Source of the DNA: Spirochaetaceae bacterium
GTDB lineage: Bacteria > Spirochaetota > Spirochaetia > Treponematales > Breznakiellaceae
Reading direction: 5' to 3'
Assembly (NCBI GenBank): GCA_031284085.1
Contig: JAITAM010000005.1
Location: forward strand, 1-13,553
Length of the DNA stretch: 13,553 bases
Part shown: positions 1 to 7,184 of the stretch, piece by piece
Numbering within the stretch: position 1 is the stretch's first letter
Layout of the letters: each line of letters begins with the position of its first letter
Position numbers and translations under genes: made by a program
Notes under the pieces: generated by a model
Seen by the model: only the letters and a program-made list of their open reading frames with translations
Databases searched by the model: none
What the model was told of the DNA's origin: nothing

Positions 1-986
1 AAAGCCCAGCCATTCGGATCTTTTACGACCTCGCTGTACTCTCCGTTCTTTAGGGAAAGAACGGCCGTGCGTTCGGCCTCGTCGGGAATCATACTGTAAA
101 TATCGTAGGCTATACGAACGCCCATGTCGCCGCCCTGGTCTTTGGACGATGCGTCGCTTGACTGGGTTCTTGCCGCATCTTCAAAATTTGTCCTGCCGTC
201 CAGTATCGAATCGCGGATCTGCCGGGCTTCCTTTTCACTTGAACTTATGACGATTTTTGAAAGGTGTACCATCCTGAAAGGAGCCGGATTGGAAGCTCCG
301 TATAAAGCAACTTCAGCGTCCGGGTAGGAAGTCCGGGGAAACAGGGCCATCCGGAAGGTCCGTTCGGGAGAACTCATATCTTCTATGAGTTTTTTCTCTC
401 CTGAAGAAACCAAAAGACTGTTATACGCATTTTTATACTGCTGTTCCGTATAATCCTCTTCCGTTGTTTTCCATATGGAAAGAAGCATGTTTCTGCTGTA
501 ACTACGGTATTTGGTTATTGAAAAACGGCCGTTTTCAAGAAAATCGGGAAGCTTGGTCATTTCCCTGTCTATCTGGACTGTCGGGGCCTTGTAACCGGCG
601 TTCTTTGTCTCGTCAAGTATTGCCTCATGGGCCAATGTCATGTAAAACGTTTCCTGCCACACCATGTTGGCCATTCTGTTTGTGTCAAAATCTTTAGAAT
701 AATCACTTTCAAGTGAAACACCGTACATGCGTGAAAGCCTCTCGAGGTTTCTGCCAAAATAATTATCCGGCAAATAGCTTATCGGAATATCGCCGTAGTA
801 CCCGAAAATGTAATCGTTTCCGGTCCCGTCGGTTCCGAAGTCGGGAAGTGCCGGAACAAATACGAAAGCAACAATAACAAGTACCAGGACAAGTACGGTC
901 CCGATAAAAAGCGGCGGATTCGACTTTAAACGGCGGAACAGTTCCTCTGCACCTGTTTCCTGTTCCCTCTTCTTTGCCTTGGCCAT
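1..986 (-). CDS. Membrane-anchored parvulin-type peptidyl-prolyl isomerase (SurA/PpiD-like), C-terminus cut by window edge
   Basis: The open frame runs from ATG at 986-984 to the left edge without a stop, giving 328 codons plus two bases. It is partial. The start is supported by AAGGGG (997-992) five bases upstream. Residues 1-23 are charged (MAKAKKREQE...), 26-47 form one hydrophobic helix (about LFIGTVLVLVLVIVAFVFV), and the rest should be periplasmic. Residues about 60-235 resemble the helical SurA/PpiD N-terminal chaperone region. From about 236 a parvulin-like fold begins (HLSKIVISS, then NFEDAARTQSSDASSKDQGGDMG, then LSLKNGEYSEVV). The KDQGGDMG and NGEYSEVV blocks fit the family. The likely role is folding of exported or outer-membrane proteins at the inner-membrane surface. 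It is divergent from the tRNA genes. I infer the family from motif order and assign no gene symbol. Confidence 0.82.
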   Translation of the reverse strand, partial: MAKAKKREQETGAEELFRRLKSNPPLFIGTVLVLVLVIVAFVFVPALPDFGTDGTGNDYIFGYYGDIPISYLPDNYFGRNLERLSRMYGVSLESDYSKDFDTNRMANMVWQETFYMTLAHEAILDETKNAGYKAPTVQIDREMTKLPDFLENGRFSITKYRSYSRNMLLSIWKTTEEDYTEQQYKNAYNSLLVSSGEKKLIEDMSSPERTFRMALFPRTSYPDAEVALYGASNPAPFRMVHLSKIVISSSEKEARQIRDSILDGRTNFEDAARTQSSDASSKDQGGDMGVRIAYDIYSMIPDEAERTAVLSLKNGEYSEVVKDPNGWA

Positions 987-1070
987 GTATACCCCTTACG
1001 TTTCTATAGTTTCATAATGAACGAAGAGGGAGAAATAGTAAAGTGGGTCTTTGTTGCGGTAATATGACGC

Positions 1071-1099
1071 TTGACCAAAATTTGCCCTTTTGATATATT
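1071..1099 (+). promoter_or_regulatory. Sigma-70-type promoter for tRNA-Asp
   Basis: TTGACC at 1071-1076 and TATATT at 1094-1099 are separated by exactly 17 bases. The predicted start, about 1106, lies a few bases before the mature 5' end at 1115. This is one of the two best promoter matches in the window. Confidence 0.75.
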
Positions 1100-1114
1100 A
1101 TTCAAACAGTATCT

Positions 1115-1189
1115 GGGGGCGTAGTGAAGTTGGTTTATCACGCTGGCCTGTCAAGCCGGAGATCGCGGGTTCAAGCCCCGTCGCTCCCG
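1115..1189 (+). tRNA. tRNA-Asp (anticodon GTC)
   Basis: The cloverleaf folds completely. The acceptor is GGGGGCG with CGCTCCC (one G-T pair), the D stem GTGA/TCAC, the anticodon stem CTGGC/GCCGG with loop CTGTCAA (anticodon GTC), and the T stem GCGGG/CCCGT with loop TTCAAGC. The discriminator base is G1189, as expected for tRNA-Asp. CCA is not encoded. The gene has its own promoter just upstream and a hairpin with a T-tract directly downstream. Confidence 0.95.
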
Positions 1190-1191
1190 TT

Positions 1192-1217
1192 GCCCGTCTT
1201 TTTGGACGGGCTTTTTT
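1192..1217 (+). terminator. Rho-independent terminator after tRNA-Asp
   Basis: The stem is GCCCGTC (1192-1198) with GACGGGC (1205-1211), the loop is TTTTTG, and six T residues follow (1212-1217). It lies between two tRNA genes only 35 bases apart. It could therefore be a partial terminator or a processing hairpin rather than a full stop. Confidence 0.75.
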
Positions 1218-1224
1218 ATCCTAT

Positions 1225-1297
1225 CGGGCAATAGCGCAGTTGGTAGCGCGCTTGGTTCGGGACCAAGAGGTCCCCGGTTCAAATCCGGGTTGCCCGA
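1225..1297 (+). tRNA. tRNA-Pro (anticodon CGG)
   Basis: The acceptor is CGGGCAA with TTGCCCG and discriminator A1297. The anticodon stem is CTTGG/CCAAG with loop TTCGGGA, so the anticodon is CGG, reading the CCG codon. The T loop TTCAAAT is closed by CCCGG/CCGGG. CCA is not encoded. No complete promoter fits between the upstream hairpin and this gene, so expression may depend on read-through from tRNA-Asp. Its 3' end is 11 bases from the stop codon of the convergent LptD-like gene. Confidence 0.95.
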
Positions 1298-1308
1298 CAC
1301 TGCAATTC

Positions 1309-4300
1309 CTACTTAAATATCCACGTATCTTTATCATGTTGTATTTCAGTTTTTATTTCAGCAAGCGGCGACCATTGGACTACAAAAGAGACTTGGTTGT
1401 TAAACTGGTATACCCTTCCATCCAAATACGGTGATAACTTAATGCCCAGCGAGGCATCCCAGTCTCCAAGATGATGTACCAGATGTAAATCAAACGATTT
1501 AAGCTTAAAACCGGAATTTCGTCTAATCATCTCATTATCAAACCGGAACGAATTCAAAAGATCGATAAAGAAATTCTTTTCACCCGGTAGCTCTATGGGT
1601 AGATCAAAAAACGGCACGTCCTGAAAATACCGGAAGACGACGGTATTTTCCGAAGTGCTGGAAAAAGTAATGTCCAAGAAATCACGTATTTTCATGGTAA
1701 AACCAAGAACAAAAGAGAATCTTGAATAGGTATACCGTTGCAAATTAAAGGTAAGTGTAGGATGAAGGCTCAATGAAAAAGAAAGATTATTCTGCTCAAG
1801 CGAATCGTGCTTAAATGTTTTGTTATATTCCAAAGAAAATGTGCTTGGCTGCATCTTCTCTTCAGCATCGGCGGGAATGAACCAGCCCATCTCCGCATCA
1901 AGTTCATAGGACTTCAAATAACTTGCTACAAAAGATGCCGAAATACCATTCCATGCAATATTTGAAGAGACGCTCCTCAACTCTTCCTTTTCCGGATCGT
2001 AGATCAAGGATGCTTGCAATGAGCCTGAACGGGCAGTATCAAACGTGAATGTTTCCTTGAGCGTAAAGAGATCAAAAATCTGCTCCGGACCGGGGTTGTT
2101 TATTTTACCGCTTAGTGTTGTTTCACTGCGCCAGATGCGGACGGTAGCATTAGCCGTTATAGCACTATCCTCAGGCGGCATATCCATAGCAATATTCAAG
2201 TTTTGTGATAAATCCATAACGGAAGCTGCAAGATTGACCGAGAATTGGTGGTTATCAAAATAATCTTTATTCCACTGCGAACCTTCAATATCCCAATGCG
2301 GTTCTAAACCGGTCCCCGAAAAAATGGTTTTGGCAAGTACGCCTTTAATATTGTATTGAAAATTGGAGTTTGACCATACGCTACTGCGGTAAAAAGGTTT
2401 AATGCCGGCGCCGAATTCCCATGTGCTTGAAAAAAAGCTTGCATTATAGGCACGCTCGCGGATACTTTCGCTGTCTGTATACTCCTCTTCATTAAGATAG
2501 CTGTACTCTTGCACAGCACTATTTTGAGCGAGCTGGAAAAATGTTGAATAATTCAACCCCTCGGTTTGAGCAAAAGCAAAGTTAATAGTAGCATCGCTCT
2601 TAAACGAAGAAAGCACAGAGGAAACTTGGTTCAAGTCAATAGCAGCAGCTTCCATCCATGCTCCATTGGAAAACTGCAATTCCGATGACAATGAAGGGTT
2701 AAAGCGATAATCAATAGTAAAACGCGGTAAGCCGTTTGCCTGCGGCAGATCAAAACGCGTCGCTAAGACAGGAGGCACAAGCCGCATATCCTTTGAAGTA
2801 ATATTTTTAGCTTCAGGGTTTTGAACCGGTTCCCAAGGAACAATCGGCACGCCTATATCTTTGAGCGGATCCTCAGGGAGAGTTTCCTGCTCTTTTGGCA
2901 GAGAATTTTGTACCCTTTGTTCTTGCAGTGAATAGGTAAAAGGAGTCCCGCCTAATGTTGCAGAAATACTGTAGATGGTATATTTATCAGGATAAAAAAA
3001 ACTGGGAACAGTCGAGCGGTAATAAGCAGAATTTGTATTCCGACTCTTAAATGACATAACGGTACTGAGGTTAGAGACCGACAAGTTCGTAATATACGGG
3101 TTGAATCGTGTTACTACAGGAGAGATAGTGGCATTAACCTGCATCTGATAAGAGCTAATAGTAGTGCTGCTGGTACTGCTTGTGGTGTCAGAGCCGCCGG
3201 CGCCGTTCTTCAGCGTATTAAACAAATCCATGGTTTCTGAGCGATTTTGGATAAAATCTTGATTTACAAAAGGGTCTGAATAAAAAGGAATAGCCCATGT
3301 TATATTGCTGTATTTCCATGAATACGAGCCGGTTGCATTGAACCGATAGCGAAAGGGGACTTCGTTGAATAAAAAATATGAGGTATTCCAGTGATCCTCA
3401 CCTGCGCCGTCATAAGGGCTATAGCCTGAATCATAAGAGTAAATATCACGGCTAAAGCCTAATCCTCCTGAGACAGTTATAGCGCCCCGGCTGTCTTTTT
3501 TAGGAAGCTCAAGTTCTGCACCGACATAAGCTCCAAGGTTAGCATAAAAATCAAAAAGAACAGAAAGTCTTTTATCATTAGGATCAGTAGCTTTTTTGCC
3601 AGTACTGCGCAGAAAAATACCCTCACGCCGTCTTTCCTGATCAGTCGCTCCTTGCATAACCGTCGTAATGGAACTTTCCGATGTACCGGTTGCCTTGGGG
3701 CGTCCCCAGATATACGTTGTGGTCTGAACAAAATTACCTTCACGGGACCTGAATCCTATGACCGGATGAAAAATAATCTCATCGGCAGGCCAGTGTAAGA
3801 ACGGCAGATAAAAAACCGGAATTTCTCCGACTTTAAGGACAGCATTAAAGATAGCAAAATCAGAACCCGGCAAAAGCCAGATTTTTGAAGCATGAATTGA
3901 CCATAGAGCCTCCGGCTTGTTAGCTTTTGAAATATCTGCATCGGTCAAGATAGTTACGGAGGAACTTGGATGGGACATGACGGTGCCGGAAAAACGATAG
4001 GTCGTTGTATCGCCGGACATCGACATCTCTGAAACGCCGTCTAAGAGAACGGTTTCCCAAGTATCCATATCAATAGTAATGGACTCTCCTCGAAAGGTCT
4101 GCACACTATCGCCGGTTTGACTAATGTAGTCTACATTTCCGGTGGCGGTCATAAGGTTACGGGTGCGGTTATACAGTATTTCATCCGCACTAATACGGTG
4201 AGTAGTATCGCCATCGTTTAAGCTGATCACTACACTACCAATGAACCGGGCGTAGTCTTCCTGTACCACCTCTATAGTAAAATATTCAGAACTCCGCGCC

Positions 4301-4575
4301 GACTCAATGGTAATTGTGCGTTGATTTGCTGAAACTGCTTGTGTATCAGGAGGCGGTAATTGGTAATAATTGCGAAGTCTCTGCGCAAGATCGTATTTTG
4401 TTCCTGCTTCACTCAAACCAAGACTGCGGCACCATACCGCCAATTCTGTAAGAGACGAGGTTTTTATATCAAGTTCAAGGATGGAATGGTCTATATTCAT
4501 CTCTTGAGCAGCGAGAGCTGGAATGCACCACAAAAAAAACATAGAGAGAAGCGCAGTACTTATGATTTTATACAC
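1309..4575 (-). CDS. LptD/OstA-like outer-membrane assembly protein with SAP-like motif
   Basis: The 1088-residue protein has a signal peptide (MYKIISTALLSMFFLWCIPALAA, cut near 22-24). A SAP-like helix-extended-helix follows at about 38-71 (SSLTELAVWCRSLGLSE, then KYDLAQRLRNYY). An OstA/LptA-like jelly-roll spans about 85-195. The typical LptD/OstA signature comes next (VGEIPVFYLPFLHWPAD, then PVIGFRSREG). A long beta-rich C-terminal part that reads as an outer-membrane barrel completes it. Known: LptD inserts LPS in Gram-negatives, and treponemes are reported to have a similar protein (TP0515) without classical LPS. Inferred: it is an outer-membrane glycolipid or lipid assembly factor. The start is GTG at 4575-4573. 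No Shine-Dalgarno is visible, but a -10-like TAAACT lies eight bases upstream. The end is convergent with tRNA-Pro, with no terminator seen between them. The substrate is unknown. Confidence 0.85.
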   Translation of the reverse strand: MYKIISTALLSMFFLWCIPALAAQEMNIDHSILELDIKTSSLTELAVWCRSLGLSEAGTKYDLAQRLRNYYQLPPPDTQAVSANQRTITIESARSSEYFTIEVVQEDYARFIGSVVISLNDGDTTHRISADEILYNRTRNLMTATGNVDYISQTGDSVQTFRGESITIDMDTWETVLLDGVSEMSMSGDTTTYRFSGTVMSHPSSSVTILTDADISKANKPEALWSIHASKIWLLPGSDFAIFNAVLKVGEIPVFYLPFLHWPADEIIFHPVIGFRSREGNFVQTTTYIWGRPKATGTSESSITTVMQGATDQERRREGIFLRSTGKKATDPNDKRLSVLFDFYANLGAYVGAELELPKKDSRGAITVSGGLGFSRDIYSYDSGYSPYDGAGEDHWNTSYFLFNEVPFRYRFNATGSYSWKYSNITWAIPFYSDPFVNQDFIQNRSETMDLFNTLKNGAGGSDTTSSTSSTTISSYQMQVNATISPVVTRFNPYITNLSVSNLSTVMSFKSRNTNSAYYRSTVPSFFYPDKYTIYSISATLGGTPFTYSLQEQRVQNSLPKEQETLPEDPLKDIGVPIVPWEPVQNPEAKNITSKDMRLVPPVLATRFDLPQANGLPRFTIDYRFNPSLSSELQFSNGAWMEAAAIDLNQVSSVLSSFKSDATINFAFAQTEGLNYSTFFQLAQNSAVQEYSYLNEEEYTDSESIRERAYNASFFSSTWEFGAGIKPFYRSSVWSNSNFQYNIKGVLAKTIFSGTGLEPHWDIEGSQWNKDYFDNHQFSVNLAASVMDLSQNLNIAMDMPPEDSAITANATVRIWRSETTLSGKINNPGPEQIFDLFTLKETFTFDTARSGSLQASLIYDPEKEELRSVSSNIAWNGISASFVASYLKSYELDAEMGWFIPADAEEKMQPSTFSLEYNKTFKHDSLEQNNLSFSLSLHPTLTFNLQRYTYSRFSFVLGFTMKIRDFLDITFSSTSENTVVFRYFQDVPFFDLPIELPGEKNFFIDLLNSFRFDNEMIRRNSGFKLKSFDLHLVHHLGDWDASLGIKLSPYLDGRVYQFNNQVSFVVQWSPLAEIKTEIQHDKDTWIFK

Positions 4576-4583
4576 AATGAGGT

Positions 4584-4613
4584 AGTTTAAGCTGGAATAA
4601 AAGGATAAGACAA
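4584..4613 (-). promoter_or_regulatory. Candidate promoter of the LptD-like gene (leaderless layout)
   Basis: On the minus strand TTGTCT (4613-4608) and TAAACT (4589-4584) are 18 bases apart. The -10 element ends eight bases before the GTG start, leaving no space for a ribosome binding site. The match is moderate. Confidence 0.45.
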
Positions 4614-4619
4614 GGGGAC

Positions 4620-4650
4620 AAAAAAAGGACGATAAAAATCGTCCTTTTTT
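4620..4650. terminator. Bidirectional Rho-independent terminator
   Basis: A perfect stem GGACGAT (4627-4633) with ATCGTCC (4638-4644) and an AAAA loop is flanked by an A-tract on the left and a T-tract on the right. It can therefore act on either strand. Its evident job is to end the solute-binding-protein transcript (minus strand) just before the lptD-like promoter. Confidence 0.85.
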
Positions 4651-4656
4651 CTTGTT

Positions 4657-4689
4657 CCGTGCAGCAGCAAGAAGCTTTAGCCTGCACGG
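4657..4689. repeat. 8-bp inverted repeat in the 3' region of the binding-protein transcript
   Basis: CCGTGCAG (4657-4664) pairs with CTGCACGG (4682-4689) around a 17-base interior. It lies between the stop codon of the binding-protein gene and its terminator, and has no T-tract of its own. It may stabilise the mRNA 3' end. The function is inferred. Confidence 0.5.
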
Positions 4690-4716
4690 TAACGTTTGTC
4701 ATTATTTAATACAGTC

Positions 4717-6060
4717 TTAGCGCTGGTTCTTTTTCCATGTCTCAAATGCTGTTTGTGCCGCCTGGGCAACTTGTAAAGGAGCTTTGCTTCCTCTAGCAAT
4801 GTCTGCCAGCCCATCATTGATTGGTGTGTACACATCGCTGTGGAATACGGCGTCAATAACCGCTGTTCCAGTTGTGTACTCTTTTGCTAAATTAGCGCCG
4901 GCAACTTGCAGAGGCTCTAAGGCCAGTTTGCTTGCATCAATGCCGACGGCAGTCGGTGTAGAAATAGCACCGGTTTGCAGTCTCCATGTCTGGATTTCTT
5001 TGCCGGAAAGCCACTTCACCAGTTCCCATGCGGCGGCTTCTTTTGCCGAACCAGCCGGAACACTAGTGCTTATACCCCAACCGGTACCGAGCGTAGTGGA
5101 AGTCGATTTGTTCACTTTTGCGCCTGCAATATCGGGGAATACGGTAATTCTAATTTTTTGTTGATCGGCAACGGGAATAAGCGCTTTTCCGGTCGATGAA
5201 TCGGTAATGAACGCTCCGATACGCCAATCTCCGTCAATCAGATAAGCGCCTTTCTTTGTTGCAAATTGACCAACTACGTCTCCATAACCGGTCGCAAGGG
5301 TATTCTGCGACAGAACACCGTCTTTGTACAAAGTGCTAACGAAAGTCAGTGCATCAACAAATTCCTTGTCGGTAAACTTTGCCGCTCCTGAGAGTATCTT
5401 CTTTTCCCATCCTACGCCGCCAAAGCGACCTGCCAATAAAGAGAAAAGACAAGATTGCATAACCCACATCTCTTGATTTGCCATCAAAACGGTTTCGTAA
5501 CCCTTTGCTTTAAGAATCGGCACTTGCGATTTAAGCTCATCGTAGGTCTTAGCCGGCGTCAATCCGCACTCCTGCAGGATAGCAGTGTTTACATAGAAAG
5601 CGTGGCTTGAAGTAATGGCTTGAGGCAGAATAGCGACATAACCGCCGCCCTGACCGGTGGGATCAAGCGCCGCAGGAACAAACTGCGATTTAAGCCCGTC
5701 TTTTTGGATAAGCGGTGTGAGGTCCTTTAACAGTTTCTGCTCATGGAGCGTCGTTGAACGTCCTGACGGCCAAGCGTATAAGACGTCGGGGAGCCGGTTG
5801 GCTGCCGCATAAGCTTCGGTTTTGTTGTGGAACGGCTCGTTAAACAAATCCTCGCGGGTAATCTTAATTTGCGGGTGTGCTTTCGTAAAAGCATCCCACA
5901 CGGCGCCTATTTCTGTTGCGGCATTGGACGAAGTCAAATCGCGGTAATTTAAGACCCGCAACTCTACCTGCCCTCCTCCCTTGGCGTCCTGCTCTCCTTC
6001 GGCAAAGGCTAGACCGGCGATTGCCAGTAAAGCTGCTAAGAGGGAAAAAATCTTTTTCAT
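4717..6060 (-). CDS. Extracellular solute-binding protein, family 1 (sugar-type ABC transporter)
   Basis: The 447-residue protein begins with a classical signal peptide (MKKIFSLLAALLAIAGLAFA|EGE; AFA at -3 to -1). There is no lipobox cysteine, so I predict a soluble periplasmic protein rather than a lipoprotein. The remainder has the layout of MalE/UgpB-like binding proteins: an N-terminal lobe (VELRVLNYRD, then VWDAFTKAHPQIKI), a middle segment (DVLYAWPSG, then LLKDLTPLIQ), and a C-terminal lobe including GTGWGISTSVPAGSAKEAAA and WELVKWLSGKEIQTW. The likely ligand is a carbohydrate, but the sequence does not say which. The start is secure: AGGAGGT (6074-6068) lies seven bases upstream of ATG. 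No permease or ATPase gene adjoins it, so the membrane partners must be elsewhere. It has its own promoter and terminator. An inverted repeat around the promoter suggests repression or induction. Confidence 0.88.
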   Translation of the reverse strand: MKKIFSLLAALLAIAGLAFAEGEQDAKGGGQVELRVLNYRDLTSSNAATEIGAVWDAFTKAHPQIKITREDLFNEPFHNKTEAYAAANRLPDVLYAWPSGRSTTLHEQKLLKDLTPLIQKDGLKSQFVPAALDPTGQGGGYVAILPQAITSSHAFYVNTAILQECGLTPAKTYDELKSQVPILKAKGYETVLMANQEMWVMQSCLFSLLAGRFGGVGWEKKILSGAAKFTDKEFVDALTFVSTLYKDGVLSQNTLATGYGDVVGQFATKKGAYLIDGDWRIGAFITDSSTGKALIPVADQQKIRITVFPDIAGAKVNKSTSTTLGTGWGISTSVPAGSAKEAAAWELVKWLSGKEIQTWRLQTGAISTPTAVGIDASKLALEPLQVAGANLAKEYTTGTAVIDAVFHSDVYTPINDGLADIARGSKAPLQVAQAAQTAFETWKKNQR

Positions 6061-6102
6061 ACAAAATACCTCCTAAAAATTCTAGTACTTTAACGTACCT
6101 CA

Positions 6103-6142
6103 TTTAGTATCATACCAAATCTTTTTAGTTGTCAATACTAAA
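6103..6142 (-). promoter_or_regulatory. Promoter of the solute-binding protein with flanking 8-bp inverted repeat (candidate operator)
   Basis: On the minus strand a consensus TTGACA (6135-6130) and TGATAC (6112-6107) are 17 bases apart. TTTAGTAT (6103-6110) and ATACTAAA (6135-6142) form a perfect inverted repeat. One arm overlaps the -10, the other abuts the -35, and the gap between them is 24 bases. This geometry suits a dimeric regulator bound at two half-sites or a looped repressor. The promoter call is strong. The operator is an inference. Confidence 0.7.
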
Positions 6143-6193
6143 AATACAGAATAGAGCTTGAAGTTTTTTTCTTCATCTTTGATCTACAGCCCG

Positions 6194-6307
6194 CAGCCTA
6201 TTTCAGCCCGCCGGTGAGTTTCAAAGCTTCGGCTCGGAACACAGTGCGAGGGTCGCGGAACACAGTGCAAGAGTCGCGGAACATAGTGCAAGAGTCTCAA
6301 TAGGCTG
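6194..6307 (+). repeat. 21-bp tandem repeat, three copies, enclosed by an inverted repeat
   Basis: Three consecutive 21-bp units occupy 6235-6255, 6256-6276 and 6277-6297 (consensus CGGAACACAGTGCAAGAGTC plus G). They differ at only a few positions. The block is enclosed by CAGCCTATT (6194-6202) and AATAGGCTG (6299-6307), a perfect 9-bp inverted repeat that two further outer pairs (one of them G-T) can extend. Read on the plus strand, each unit can encode seven residues (RNTVQES). A stop follows at once, so coding is doubtful. Confidence 0.85.
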
Positions 6308-6381
6308 TGCCTGCTCCTTTCAGACGAAGAGTCGTACTCCGCTCCCGATACAATACCGAAAATTTAGAACAGGCTGGCCTG
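6204..6381 (+). repeat. Dispersed intergenic element, copy 1
   Basis: The left end (CAGCCCGCCGGTGAGTTT from 6204) and right end (GTCGTACTCCGCTCCCGATA from 6331, with GAACAGGCTGGCCTG ending at 6381) match, in the same order, the reverse strand of 11091-11241. The 23-base core at 6331-6353 matches 11138-11116 at 20 positions, and all three differences are transitions. The 21-bp tandem array is inserted in the middle of this copy. I do not recognise it as a named element. Confidence 0.6.
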
Positions 6382-6440
6382 CAAAGCGCTTGGATATGAA
6401 AGGCATACCATTAGGTCTTGACTAAGGATATTTAAGTGGC

Positions 6441-6895
6441 CTGTCCTACAGGGTCCCGCAGGAATGGAACGGGACATTCGAGCCAAAGATAATCCCTCCA
6501 AGTATTACAAACGTCTCTTGCTGTTCAATGAGCAGATAATTTCAATGTATTTGTTTGGGGTAACGGAGCGGGATATAAAAACGTATCTTGAAAGGATCTA
6601 TACCGTAGCAGTATCACCTGAACTGATAAGCCGGGTAACTGATGCGGTCATGGAAGAAGTAAAAAAATGGCAGAAGCGGCTGCTTGAAAAAGCTATGCCA
6701 TCGTGTATCTTGATGCGATCCGGGTAAAAACAAAGGAAAAGGAGAAGCCGCAGGAAAAGCGTATATAGAGCACTAAAGGTCAATTATGAGAGAGAAGAAA
6801 TGGACGGATTAACCGATTTTCTCGAAGCGGTTCGAGCGGTATTTCCTCATATCCGGGTTCAGTTGTCTATCGTCCACATGATTCGCAATTCCACT
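6441..6895 (+). pseudogene. Decayed IS256-type (Mutator family) transposase fragment
   Basis: The remains of a Mutator-family transposase are spread over several frames. First comes VPQEWNGTFEPKIIP (frame starting 6453). Next, from 6464, come YKRLLLFNEQIISMYLFGVT and SPELISRVTDAVMEEVKKWQ. Then AIVYLDAIRVK lies in a third frame near 6697. Finally KSVYRALKVNY runs straight into MDGLTDFLEAVRAVFPHI and VQLSIVHMIRNST. At least three frameshifts are needed. About 40 residues are missing between the last two blocks, and both the N-terminal DNA-binding part and the C-terminal catalytic part are gone. It cannot be active. The similarity ends near 6895. No terminal inverted repeats were identified. Confidence 0.85.
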
Positions 6896-7112
6896 TTGAG
6901 AAGGATTTTATGCCTAAATATGATCGAACGACGATAAACCTTCCTGAAGAAACAAAGCGTAAGGAAAGTACTGCCCTTGACATTTTACCGGTCAAGAACA
7001 TGTGGTATGAGGCAATAAAATTACCAGCGTTATATGGGTGGGTCATGGACTTTCATGGACGAGTCGTTTTCTTGTTTTTTTTCACAGCGAAAAAGGCGTT
7101 TTAGACCATGGA
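6896..7112. other. Unrecognised intergenic stretch
   Basis: This sequence lies between the transposase remnant and the 3' side of creD. A short plus-strand frame at 6910-7104 (starting MPKYDRTTINLPEE) has no ribosome binding site and no family I recognise. The stretch contains one copy of the 31-bp direct repeat (6997-7027) shared with the creD leader. It is probably remnant DNA. Confidence 0.4.
6997..7027 (+). repeat. 31-bp direct repeat, copy 1 (partner at 8638-8668)
   Basis: It matches 8638-8668 at 28 of 31 positions, including the exact 17-mer GGCAATAAAATTACCAG at 7011-7027. The two copies lie on either side of creD in the same orientation. Confidence 0.85.
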
Positions 7113-7161
7113 CAGGCCAGCCTCTTCCAGCGTTTCCCCTTGTATCAGGAACAGCTACGGC
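7113..7161 (-). repeat. Dispersed intergenic element, copy 2 (short)
   Basis: On the minus strand, GCCGTAGCTG and CTGATACAA are followed by GAAGAGGCTGGCCTG. This is the same order as the right end of copies 1 and 3. It sits 23 bases beyond the creD stop codon. Only the right-end part is clear. Confidence 0.5.
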
Positions 7162-7184
7162 CTTTTTCCTGCAAACGCGGGCGG

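Noticed and set aside
1090..1434. Open frame of 114 codons on the plus strand
   Set aside because: It runs through both tRNA genes and into the 3' end of the LptD-like gene, and has no ribosome binding site. It is a shadow of the tRNAs.
5916..6107. Plus-strand frame antisense to the binding-protein signal peptide
   Set aside because: It is a shadow of the strongly supported minus-strand gene and its ribosome binding site.
6194..6307. CRISPR array
   Set aside because: The 21-bp units are directly adjacent with no unique spacers, and no cas gene is present.
6910..7104. 64-codon plus-strand frame as a small gene or antitoxin
   Set aside because: The start MPKYDRTTINLPEE hints at a ribbon-helix-helix type, but the rest does not continue a domain. 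There is no ribosome binding site and no partner gene, and it lies in degenerate DNA.
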